The position numbers and the translations under genes are program-made. Of a stretch of 9,291 nt of DNA, positions 1-6,093 are shown in pieces. Each line of letters begins with the position of its first letter. Position 1 is the first letter of the stretch. Below the pieces are notes generated by a model. It was given only the letters and a program-made list of their open reading frames with translations, had not been told where the DNA came from and did no database searches. This DNA is from Ghiorsea sp. (GTDB taxonomy: Bacteria > Pseudomonadota > Zetaproteobacteria > Mariprofundales > Mariprofundaceae): NCBI GenBank assembly GCA_030950765.1, contig JAUZQX010000081.1:1-9291 (forward strand). Direction: 5' to 3'.

Positions 1-467
1 TCCCATGAAGACAAACGCCAATAACGGTTGCTGGCATAACAGACGGGTACAATGGGTAAGCCTGATTTGATGGCAATTTGAGCCACACCATCTTTGACAA
101 CTTGTGCAGGACCTCTTGGCCCATCTGGGGTGATGCCTGGAGAAAAACCTTCTTTTGCCATACGAATGACTTTGAGCAATGCTTTTGCACCACCTGTGCT
201 GGATGAACCACGGGATGCTTCAAGCCCAAATTTGGCAAACACTGCAGCGATGAGTTCACCATCTCTATGGTCGGAAATAACCAAAGGCCCTTGCCACTTG
301 CCAAGAAGTAGGGGCGTGAGCAAAAGGCGAGCATGCCAAGAGCTAATAATGCATGGTGTGTTTTCAGGGCGAATAGCAGAACCTATATATGTCCAGCGAA
401 CAGAGGCTCGTAAAAAACGAATAACAAGTGTCACGGACCAGACAATCAACTTGTCTTTAAGGCGCAT
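1..467 (-). CDS. DUF374-family lysophospholipid acyltransferase-like protein, N-terminal part (runs off left edge)
   Basis: Read right to left, this frame opens at ATG 467-465 and stays open to the window edge, giving 155 residues with no stop, so the C-terminus is missing. It matches the DUF374 branch of the lysophospholipid/lipid A acyltransferase superfamily. Visible motifs are the catalytic-type histidine in SWHARLLL (H45), SDHRDGE at 65-71, RGSS at 86-89 and TPDGPRGP at 113-120. The first 20 or so residues are hydrophobic and basic, consistent with a membrane-associated enzyme at the cytoplasmic face. Only 2 bases separate it from the msbA stop, so it is the third visible gene of the amidase-msbA operon. 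Family members often sit beside msbA and lipid A/Kdo genes, which suggests acyl transfer to lipid A or a phospholipid. The exact substrate is not established. The family call is firm; the function is inference. Confidence 0.88.
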   Translation of the reverse strand, partial: MRLKDKLIVWSVTLVIRFLRASVRWTYIGSAIRPENTPCIISSWHARLLLTPLLLGKWQGPLVISDHRDGELIAAVFAKFGLEASRGSSSTGGAKALLKVIRMAKEGFSPGITPDGPRGPAQVVKDGVAQIAIKSGLPIVPVCYASNRYWRLSSW

Positions 468-469
468 GT

Positions 470-2191
470 TTAATCGTCGCCAAATTGCAGTTGATACAAC
501 TCTGCATAAATACCACCTTGCTTAAGCAGTGTATCATGTGAACCAACTTGCACAATTTCACCCGCATCTAAGACTACAATTTTATCAGCATTACGAATTG
601 TGGATAAACGGTGGGCGATGACCAACACCGTGCGGTCTTGCATGAGTTTATCAATGGCTTGTTGCACCAAACGTTCGGACTCAGTGTCTAGACTACTTGT
701 GGCTTCGTCCAACACCAAAATCGGCGCATTTTTAAGCAGAGCGCGGGCAAGACTTAAACGTTGTCTTTGTCCGCCAGAGAGAATCACACCACGTTCGCCA
801 ACCAAGGTATCATAGCCGTTTTCTAGCTTCTCAATAAATTCATGAGCATTGGCAATTTTGGCAATTGCAATAACTTTTTCACGGTCAATACTTTCATGAC
901 CATAGGCAATATTATTGAGAACAGTATCATTAAAAAGCACAATTTCTTGCGTAACCAATGACATTTGTGAGCGCAAGTCTGTTTGATTAAATGTTCTCAA
1001 ATCATGCCCATCGATATGGATACTTCCTGAACTAGGATCCATAAAACGCAATACCATATTGGCAAGGGTGGTTTTACCTGCGCCGCTACGCCCAACAAGT
1101 GCGACGACTTCTCCAGATTTAATACTTAAGTTAATATTACTCAATACAGGTTTAGAAACACCAGGGTAGGTTAAACACACATCTTTGAAATCAATAGCCT
1201 TGGCGAAAGGTTTGATAACTTCAGCTTTTTTGGGATCTTGCACATCAATGGGTGCATCCAAGATCTCAAAAATACGCTCTGCAGCAGATAAACCTTGTTG
1301 AATTTCATTGTTGGCACGTGATAAACGACGCACAGGGTCATAAAGTAGTAATAAAGAAACAATAAATGACATCAAATCACCGGCTGTTGCTTCACCTTCA
1401 GCAACACGAATACCGCCATACAAAAGGATGCCAGCAATCCCTAAACCCGCAACAAACTCCATGATAGGGAAAGATAAGGCTTGTACTTTCATGGCTTTAA
1501 TTTGGTGGGTCATAAAATCTTCAGTAATGGCTTTGAATCGACTTCGTTCATATTTTTCCATGCCAAATGCTTTGACTACACGAATACCACCAACTGTTTC
1601 CTCAATCAGACTGGACATTTTACCCATGGATACTTGCCCATCATAACTGGCTTGACGCATTTTTTGCCCAAAATGAACAATAGGGTATACCATGATTGGA
1701 AAAACAATGAGTGAGAGCAGGGCTAAAATCCAATCCGAGTTAAAAATCACAGCCAACAAGAAAATTATCGACATCACATCACGCATCAGTGAGGTGACCG
1801 TTGTACTCACCGCACCTTGTAAAAGCGTGATGTCATAAGTGATGCGCCCTAAAAGTTCCCCTGTTTTTCGATGGGTGAAGAAACTTAATGACTGTGCTGT
1901 AAGTTGATTATAAATCATGTTGCGGATGTCAAAAATAATGCGCTGACCAATAAATGCCATCAGTGTGGCTTGCCCATAAAATGCAATACCTTTGATTAAG
2001 TATAATATAATAATACCAAGGGGCATGAGGTAAATATAGGTCATATTTTTGCCCGATAATACTTCATCAAGCATGGGTTTAAACGCCCAAGCCAGTGCAG
2101 CAGTGCAAGCGGCAAGAATAATCATGCAAATAATAGCAATGATAAGTTTACCTTTGTATGGAACTAAGAATTGTAATAAACGACGGTACAT
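470..2191 (-). CDS. msbA: MsbA-type lipid A/LPS flippase, ABC transporter (fused permease and ATPase)
   Basis: 573 residues, close to the usual MsbA length of about 580. The N-terminal half (about 15-310) is a six-helix exporter domain, with hydrophobic segments near 16-37, 52-75, 136-155, 158-175 and 245-285. The ATPase domain follows (about 330-573). It has Walker A GRSGAGKT at 367-374, Q-loop Q415, signature LSGGQ at 471-475, Walker B ILVLDE at 491-496 and switch histidine H527, so all nucleotide-site residues are present. The family works as a homodimer in the inner membrane and flips lipid A core to the periplasmic leaflet using ATP. It lies 6 bases after the amidase gene, and its AGGA ribosome site overlaps the amidase stop codon, which suggests coupled translation. 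The acyltransferase-like gene begins 2 bases after its stop. A general lipid or drug exporter is the alternative, but the neighbours favour lipid A. Confidence 0.93.
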   Translation of the reverse strand: MYRRLLQFLVPYKGKLIIAIICMIILAACTAALAWAFKPMLDEVLSGKNMTYIYLMPLGIIILYLIKGIAFYGQATLMAFIGQRIIFDIRNMIYNQLTAQSLSFFTHRKTGELLGRITYDITLLQGAVSTTVTSLMRDVMSIIFLLAVIFNSDWILALLSLIVFPIMVYPIVHFGQKMRQASYDGQVSMGKMSSLIEETVGGIRVVKAFGMEKYERSRFKAITEDFMTHQIKAMKVQALSFPIMEFVAGLGIAGILLYGGIRVAEGEATAGDLMSFIVSLLLLYDPVRRLSRANNEIQQGLSAAERIFEILDAPIDVQDPKKAEVIKPFAKAIDFKDVCLTYPGVSKPVLSNINLSIKSGEVVALVGRSGAGKTTLANMVLRFMDPSSGSIHIDGHDLRTFNQTDLRSQMSLVTQEIVLFNDTVLNNIAYGHESIDREKVIAIAKIANAHEFIEKLENGYDTLVGERGVILSGGQRQRLSLARALLKNAPILVLDEATSSLDTESERLVQQAIDKLMQDRTVLVIAHRLSTIRNADKIVVLDAGEIVQVGSHDTLLKQGGIYAELYQLQFGDD

Positions 2192-2197
2192 AAAGTC

Positions 2198-3538
2198 CTA
2201 TGATTGTGGGAGACGAATGCGTTGCCCAACTTTTAATGTGGAATGTTTAAACTGGTTTAACTTCTTTAAGCTGGAAACGCTAACACCATATTGTTTGGCG
2301 ATGCTCCATAGGCTTTCGCCTCGGTGTACGGTGTGAACATGGGCTGTTGTTTTTTGTGGTGACAAACGACCCATACGGGTGAAAAAGTTTACGCTTGCAC
2401 TGTGCATTGCTTTTGCCAGTTTTTTCTGGTGCGCTGTTGTTTTGAGTAACTTTTCACGTTTGGGGTTAGAAATATAATCCATTTCCACCAATATACAGGG
2501 GATTTCCAAGGTGGTTAGCACCGCAAAACGCGCATGTTTAGGTTGGCTGTATTTGATAGGGAAGGTGCCCGTTAATTCCTTAATCATCAGGTTTGCTAGC
2601 ATTTCAGAGCTATCCAAGCCGTCCCGTTTTGCCATATCACCTAAAATGCCACGAACTAGAGGGTCCGTTGCCTCTTGTCCTGGCATGGTACCACCAATTT
2701 CATCCACAGCATTCTCTTTGGCAGCAAGGGCTGCCGCGACTCTATCGGGTGTTGCCCCACTTTCCGAAAGCGTATAAACACTTGCGCCTTTAACACTGCG
2801 TACTTTGATGGCATCGGCATGGATACTAATCATCATGTCTGCATTGATGGCGCGAACCTTTCGTACACGTTTTTTTAAGGATACATAATAATCACCCGTA
2901 CGTATGAGTACGGCTTTCATGCCTGGTTCTGCATTGATGAGGCGAGCGAGTTGTTTGGCAACGGCAAGTGTCACTGTTTTTTCTTTGAGTTTATTTTTTC
3001 CTGTTGCTCCAGGGTCCTCGCCACCATGACCTGCATCTACAGCAATAATAATGTCGCGGTGTTTTCCTGGATGAGTAAAATCTTTTGTTTTAATCACTTT
3101 CTTTTGTTTAGGGATTAAATCGATAACAAGGCGGTGTGGTTTTTTTGTAGATTTTTTGAGTAAAAATGAGCGGGGAGATACATCATTTTTAACATCCAAA
3201 ACAATGCGTGTTGTACCATTTTTTTGTTTGCCATGGCGAAGGGATAATAAAACAGGGTCGGGTAGGGTCAAAGATGAGAGTTTTGCCTGCATTTTTGAGT
3301 TTGCAATATCAATGACAATACGTTCGGGGTTGTGCAGGCGGAAAATTTCGTATTTCGTACTTTGTGATAGGTCGAAAACGAGGCGTGTGTGGTCTGGTGC
3401 TGTCCACATGCGTATATCATTGATATTGGTATAGGCTAAAACAGGTGAAGCGGTGAAGAAAAGGAGGGCGCAGAAGACAAGCAAGGAAACACTGCTATGA
3501 GACACGCGTTTTTTGACCTGTTCTTTCATGGTTAACAT
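2198..3538 (-). CDS. Secreted N-acetylmuramoyl-L-alanine amidase (AMIN - Amidase_3 - LysM)
   Basis: 446 residues. A Sec-type signal peptide spans 1-35: basic start, hydrophobic stretch, then cleavage after SPVLA. No twin-arginine motif is seen. An AMIN domain follows (about 38-143), then a zinc amidase domain (about 162-385), then one LysM peptidoglycan-binding repeat (about 402-444). Expected zinc ligands are H171 in DAGHGGEDPG, E186 and H240 in SIHADA; the catalytic glutamate is E352 in ILVEMDYISNP. The family cleaves the amide bond between MurNAc and L-Ala of the stem peptide and splits septal peptidoglycan during division. The order resembles AmiB of Pseudomonas, which has LysM, rather than enterobacterial AmiC, so I give no symbol. 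Two starts compete: ATG 3538 lies 3 bases after AGGAG (3542-3546) and ATG 3529 lies 12 bases after it. Neither spacing is ideal; I keep the longer form. First gene of an operon with msbA. Confidence 0.92.
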   Translation of the reverse strand: MLTMKEQVKKRVSHSSVSLLVFCALLFFTASPVLAYTNINDIRMWTAPDHTRLVFDLSQSTKYEIFRLHNPERIVIDIANSKMQAKLSSLTLPDPVLLSLRHGKQKNGTTRIVLDVKNDVSPRSFLLKKSTKKPHRLVIDLIPKQKKVIKTKDFTHPGKHRDIIIAVDAGHGGEDPGATGKNKLKEKTVTLAVAKQLARLINAEPGMKAVLIRTGDYYVSLKKRVRKVRAINADMMISIHADAIKVRSVKGASVYTLSESGATPDRVAAALAAKENAVDEIGGTMPGQEATDPLVRGILGDMAKRDGLDSSEMLANLMIKELTGTFPIKYSQPKHARFAVLTTLEIPCILVEMDYISNPKREKLLKTTAHQKKLAKAMHSASVNFFTRMGRLSPQKTTAHVHTVHRGESLWSIAKQYGVSVSSLKKLNQFKHSTLKVGQRIRLPQS

Positions 3539-3541
3539 GAA

Positions 3542-3546
3542 CTCCT
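3542..3546 (-). promoter_or_regulatory. Ribosome binding site of the amidase gene
   Basis: AGGAG on the minus strand, 3 bases before ATG 3538 and 12 bases before the in-frame ATG 3529. The site is clear, but it does not settle which of the two starts is used. Confidence 0.6.
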
Positions 3547-3556
3547 ATCACTATTA

Positions 3557-3568
3557 TCACTTAAGTGA
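3557..3568. repeat. Perfect 12-base palindrome in the amidase leader
   Basis: TCACTTAAGTGA is a perfect inverted repeat, 19 bases before the amidase ATG 3538 and just downstream of that gene's putative -10 box. On the minus strand its right half runs into a short direct repeat in which AGTGATA occurs twice with a 9-base period, ending at the ribosome site. It could be an operator for an unknown regulator or a small RNA hairpin. No known regulator site is recognised. Confidence 0.5.
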
Positions 3569-3587
3569 CCCTAATCATGCATGTTTT

Positions 3588-3593
3588 ATTATA
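3588..3593 (-). promoter_or_regulatory. Putative -10 box of the amidase-msbA operon
   Basis: A perfect TATAAT on the minus strand in an AT-rich stretch. Transcription would start near 3581, leaving a leader of about 42 bases that includes the 12-base palindrome. No good -35 hexamer is found 16-18 bases upstream, so the call rests on the -10 alone. Confidence 0.4.
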
Positions 3594-3622
3594 AAATTAA
3601 AGAAATTCGAGTGTTTGATGTG

Positions 3623-3650
3623 TTGACTTGCCGCAATTGAACAATACACT
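3623..3650 (+). promoter_or_regulatory. Putative arsR-arsM promoter
   Basis: -35 TTGACT (3623-3628) matches TTGACA at 5 of 6 positions. After a 16-base spacer comes -10 TACACT (3645-3650), a 4 of 6 match. The start of transcription would fall at about 3656-3658, on the first candidate ATG of arsR and inside the palindrome 3650-3665. If correct, the TTG at 3628 lies within the promoter and cannot be the arsR start. Confidence 0.5.
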
Positions 3651-3665
3651 TCGATACATGTCGAA
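3650..3665. promoter_or_regulatory. Candidate ArsR operator (inverted repeat)
   Basis: TTCGATACATGTCGAA consists of perfect 5-base arms, TTCGA and TCGAA, around a 6-base centre. It begins on the last base of the predicted -10 box and covers the predicted transcription start. That is where a dimeric winged-helix repressor would block RNA polymerase. ArsR-family proteins usually control their own operon from such sites, so self-repression released by arsenite is the natural inference. The binding is not shown by sequence alone. Confidence 0.45.
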
Positions 3666-3963
3666 CTGTAACACGATGGATATTGAAGCAATGGCTGTGA
3701 AGTTTAAAGCACTATCTACGCCTGTGCGTTTAAAAATATTTATGGAATTGACACAGTGTTGCTCCCCTGGCGCAAGTTGTGATGTGGAACGCTGTATTGG
3801 TGATTTGGCAAGCTTGGTGGATATTGCCCCATCCACTTTGTCGCATCATATGAAAGCACTGAATGAGGCGGGATTGGTGGATATGCAACGTGATGGAAAA
3901 AGAATACTTTGTAGCGTAAATACGAAGGTTTTAAAGCAGTTATCAGGTTATTTTAATATATAG
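3658..3963 (+). CDS. arsR: ArsR-family arsenic-responsive repressor
   Basis: 101 residues from ATG 3658. The winged helix-turn-helix opens with KFKALSTPVRLKIFMEL, and its recognition helix is about residues 57-68 (APSTLSHHMKAL); a wing follows (DGKRILCSVN). A cysteine group near the second helix, C34, C35, C41 and C46 in QCCSPGASC...RC, is a likely As(III) thiolate site. C85 lies in the wing. The placement differs from the ELCVCDL site of E. coli ArsR. The family binds operator DNA as a dimer and lets go on binding arsenite. The start is uncertain: TTG 3628 lies in the predicted promoter, ATG 3658 would be leaderless, and ATG 3676 (95 residues) has no clear ribosome site either. The gene ends 12 bases before arsM and surely shares its transcript. 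A sensor for another thiophilic metal is possible, but arsM makes arsenic by far the best guess. Confidence 0.88.
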   Translation: MSNCNTMDIEAMAVKFKALSTPVRLKIFMELTQCCSPGASCDVERCIGDLASLVDIAPSTLSHHMKALNEAGLVDMQRDGKRILCSVNTKVLKQLSGYFNI

Positions 3964-3968
3964 AGGAG
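3964..3968 (+). promoter_or_regulatory. Ribosome binding site that fixes the arsM start
   Basis: AGGAG lies 1 base before ATG 3970 but 7 bases before ATG 3976. Only the second spacing is normal, so translation should begin at 3976. Confidence 0.75.
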
Positions 3969-3975
3969 TATGAAT

Positions 3976-4836
3976 ATGAGCGACCATCAAGATATGGATA
4001 ATATTCGTCAAAATGTAAGAGAAGAGTATGCAAAAGTGGCTGAAGCGAGCAATGAGGGAAGTTGTTGTGGTGAGGTTGCGAGTTGCTGTGGGGTATCAGA
4101 TGATGCCGCAATTAACACTTTAATATCTACGCGTTTGGGTTATTCGGAAAAGGATTTGGATACTGCGCCGGATGGAGCCGACATGGGGCTAGGTTGTGGT
4201 AACCCTAGAGCCATTGCGTCACTTAAAGAAGGGGAAACTGTTGTAGACCTAGGCAGCGGCGGTGGTTTTGATGCCTTTTTATCAGCTCGCGAGGTTGGTC
4301 AAACGGGCAGAGTGATTGGCGTGGATATGACACCGACCATGATTTCCAAAGCACGAAAAAATGCAGTGAAAGGGAAGTTTTCTCAGGTTGAGTTTCGTTT
4401 GGGTGAAATTGAACACTTGCCGATTGCAGATAATACTGCGGATATTATTATCTCCAATTGCGTCATTAATTTATCACCCAATAAACAACAAGTATTTAAT
4501 GATGCTTTCCGTATTTTAAAGCAGGGCGGTCGTTTGGCGATTTCTGATGTGGTGGCAACAGCTGAAATGCCTGAAGATATGAAAAATGACCCCTTGTTGC
4601 ATGCAGGCTGTATGGCTGGCGCTGAATTAATAGGTGATATTGAAGCCATGTTGCAAAAAGCTGGTTTTGAGAATATTCGTATCACGCCAAAAGATGAGTC
4701 GCGTGCGTTTATTAAAGATTGGGCACCAGGTCGTGGCGTGGAAGATTATGTACTTTCAGCATATATTGAAGCAAACAAACCTGGTGGTGCAGACTGCGAA
4801 ACAGGTGTGTGCGCGACATGGAATAAATGTGATTAA
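3976..4836 (+). CDS. arsM: Arsenite S-adenosylmethionine methyltransferase ArsM
   Basis: 286 residues from ATG 3976; the start is set by the AGGAG 7 bases upstream, and a longer form from 3970 adds two residues. It is a Rossmann-fold methyltransferase with SAM motif VDLGSGGG at 90-97 and acidic D117 in GVDMTP. The conserved ArsM cysteines are present: C74 in LGCGNP, C162 in SNCVINL and C212 in HAGCMAGA. An N-terminal Cys-rich stretch, C30/C31 and C37/C38, probably supplies the fourth. ArsM methylates As(III) stepwise in the cytoplasm to mono-, di- and trimethyl forms using SAM and thiols; in air this leads to detoxification by volatile or pentavalent products. The last 13 residues hold three more cysteines (C274, C279, C285), a possible extra arsenic-binding tail. 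It is cotranscribed with arsR; csrA follows after 42 bases. Confidence 0.94.
   Translation: MSDHQDMDNIRQNVREEYAKVAEASNEGSCCGEVASCCGVSDDAAINTLISTRLGYSEKDLDTAPDGADMGLGCGNPRAIASLKEGETVVDLGSGGGFDAFLSAREVGQTGRVIGVDMTPTMISKARKNAVKGKFSQVEFRLGEIEHLPIADNTADIIISNCVINLSPNKQQVFNDAFRILKQGGRLAISDVVATAEMPEDMKNDPLLHAGCMAGAELIGDIEAMLQKAGFENIRITPKDESRAFIKDWAPGRGVEDYVLSAYIEANKPGGADCETGVCATWNKCD
4816..4830 (+). promoter_or_regulatory. Possible CsrA-binding hairpin at the 3' end of arsM
   Basis: ACATGGAATAAATGT folds as a 4-base-pair stem (ACAT with ATGT) with GGA at the start of a 7-base loop. CsrA typically binds GGA in hairpin loops, often preceded by ACA. The stem is short and AU-rich and lies in the coding end of arsM, 48 bases before csrA, so it may be chance. 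If real, it would let CsrA act on the arsM-csrA message. Confidence 0.25.
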
Positions 4837-4842
4837 TCAAAC

Positions 4843-4871
4843 TTGTGTATTGGCTTCATTGTTGCTATAAC
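4843..4871 (+). promoter_or_regulatory. Putative csrA promoter with extended -10
   Basis: -35-like TTGTGT (4843-4848), a 17-base spacer, then TATAAC (4866-4871), which matches TATAAT at 5 of 6 positions and is preceded by TG at 4863-4864 (extended -10 TGnTATAAC). Transcription would start at about 4877-4879, on or beside the csrA ATG. csrA could then be made apart from the arsenic operon. Confidence 0.5.
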
Positions 4872-4878
4872 TATAAGT

Positions 4879-5058
4879 ATGTTAATACTCACTCGAAAAT
4901 CAGGCGAAACCATCACTATTGGTGAGAATATTGAAGTTAAAGTCTTATCGATTAAAGGCGGGCAGGTGCGCATCGGTATTGATGCGCCGCAGTCCGTAAG
5001 TATTACGCGCGAAGAAGTGTTGCTCAAACGACAGGAAAATAGCGAAAATAAAGCGTAG
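4879..5058 (+). CDS. csrA: Carbon storage regulator CsrA
   Basis: 59 residues, near the usual 61. The start is ATG 4879, because the protein then begins with the universal MLILTRKSGE. An upstream in-frame start would add 12 residues foreign to the family. RNA-contact residues L4 and R6 in the first strand and R44 in SITREEV are present, as is the core GENIEVKVLSIKGGQVRIGIDAP. CsrA is a dimeric RNA-binding protein that masks ribosome sites at GGA motifs and so sets global carbon flow, motility and biofilm behaviour. No ribosome site is visible upstream, and the predicted promoter puts the RNA start at the ATG. Its position 42 bases after arsM is unusual, and it converges with the cysteine synthase gene 16 bases away. 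The family call is certain. Confidence 0.97.
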   Translation: MLILTRKSGETITIGENIEVKVLSIKGGQVRIGIDAPQSVSITREEVLLKRQENSENKA

Positions 5059-5074
5059 TAGTATTTTTTACCTT

Positions 5075-6025
5075 TTAAATACCTTCACCTGCAAAGACTG
5101 TTCCATTTGCGAATACTGGTGTGCTTAAATATTTTTCACCGCCATCAGGGAAAATGCATACGATAGTTCCTGATTTGTTTTGTTCAACAAGCTGCTGCGC
5201 AATTTTCAAGCTGGCTGCTAGAGCACAGCCACACGATTGACCACATAACATACCTTCCTCGCTGGCAAGGCGTTGCGTAAGTTCATAAGCATCTTCAGTC
5301 GTGATGCCAAGCTTGGTGTCGTACACTGCTTCATCATAAATGCCAGGCACAATACTCGATTCCATATGTTTTAAACCTTCAATACCATGAAAAGGTGAAT
5401 CAGGTTCTACGGCAATAATTTGTACAGCCTTATTTTGTTGTTTGAGGTAACGACCTGTGCCAACCAGTGTGCCTGATGTGCCCATAGAGGCAACAAAGTG
5501 GGTTATTTCTCCATGTGTATCATGCCAAATTTCAGGCCCTGTAGATTCCTCATGCGCTCTGGGGTTGGCGGGGTTATTGTATTGGTCAGGTTTAAAATAA
5601 TGTTCAGGAGATTGTTCGTAAAGCTCTCTAGCCATAAGAATAGCACCATCAGAGCCTTCTAGTGGGTCGGAAAATACAAGCTCTGCACCAAAAGCCTGAC
5701 AAATGCGTTTGCGTTCATCGGATACGTTTGCAGGCATCACAAGTTTAACCTTGTAACCCATTGCTGCACCAATCATGGCGAGTGCTATACCTGTATTTCC
5801 TGATGTAGAATCAAAAATAACCTTATCTTTGGTCAGCTTTCCTGATGTTATGCCTTCTTTGACCATCCATAAAGCAGGGCGATCTTTGACAGAACCACCA
5901 GGGTTATGCCGCTCTAACTTGGCAAGTATTTGAATGTTATCGGGCAAATGTTTTGTGATATTAGCGATGCGAACCAAAGGTGTATTGCCAATGAGCTCAA
6001 GAATAGTGTGTTGATAATGAGGCAC
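5075..6025 (-). CDS. cysM: PLP-dependent cysteine synthase, CysM type
   Basis: 316 residues from GTG 6025, chosen because GGGAG lies 7 bases upstream; a GTG at 6052 would add nine residues without that site. It is a fold-type II PLP enzyme. The Schiff-base lysine is K47 in NPGGSVKDRPAL, the phosphate and substrate loop is TSGNTG at 74-79, and the glycine-rich phosphate loop is GTSGT at 182-186. The family makes L-cysteine from an O-activated serine and sulfide, thiosulfate or a sulfur-carrier thiocarboxylate. The motifs SPFHGIEGLKHMES and FPDGGEKYLSTPVF fit the CysM branch rather than CysK; cystathionine beta-synthase is less likely because no haem or CBS domain is present. The loop usually written GxSSG reads GQSCGCALAA, with cysteines at 265 and 267 and another at 261. 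It converges with csrA. A supply of thiols for ArsM is possible but only inferred. Confidence 0.87.
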   Translation of the reverse strand: MPHYQHTILELIGNTPLVRIANITKHLPDNIQILAKLERHNPGGSVKDRPALWMVKEGITSGKLTKDKVIFDSTSGNTGIALAMIGAAMGYKVKLVMPANVSDERKRICQAFGAELVFSDPLEGSDGAILMARELYEQSPEHYFKPDQYNNPANPRAHEESTGPEIWHDTHGEITHFVASMGTSGTLVGTGRYLKQQNKAVQIIAVEPDSPFHGIEGLKHMESSIVPGIYDEAVYDTKLGITTEDAYELTQRLASEEGMLCGQSCGCALAASLKIAQQLVEQNKSGTIVCIFPDGGEKYLSTPVFANGTVFAGEGI

Positions 6026-6032
6026 GTGTTGA

Positions 6033-6037
6033 CTCCC
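6033..6037 (-). promoter_or_regulatory. Ribosome binding site that fixes the cysM start
   Basis: GGGAG on the minus strand, within AAGGGAG, 7 bases before GTG 6025. No comparable site precedes the upstream GTG at 6052. Confidence 0.75.
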
Positions 6038-6093
6038 TTGGATAAGATGCACGTATTTTCAGTGTTTATCTTTGATGTGCAAGTTTATTCTGT

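Noticed and set aside
94..525. Plus-strand open frame of 143 codons at the left edge
   Set aside because: It lies opposite the clear DUF374 acyltransferase and the end of msbA; its translation shows no family features and it is a shadow.
3628..3657. Longer arsR start at TTG 3628
   Set aside because: The TTG overlaps the predicted -35 box and the extra residues do not resemble the family.
4843..4878. Twelve extra N-terminal residues on CsrA from an upstream in-frame start
   Set aside because: CsrA proteins begin MLILTR, which is encoded exactly from ATG 4879; the upstream codons overlap the predicted promoter.
5059..5080. Terminator between convergent csrA and cysM
   Set aside because: GTATTT and AAATAC could pair around a 10-base loop, but the stem is short and AT-only, so I do not call it.
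6026..6053. Longer cysM start at GTG 6052
   Set aside because: GTG 6025 has GGGAG at 7-base spacing and 6052 has no such site.
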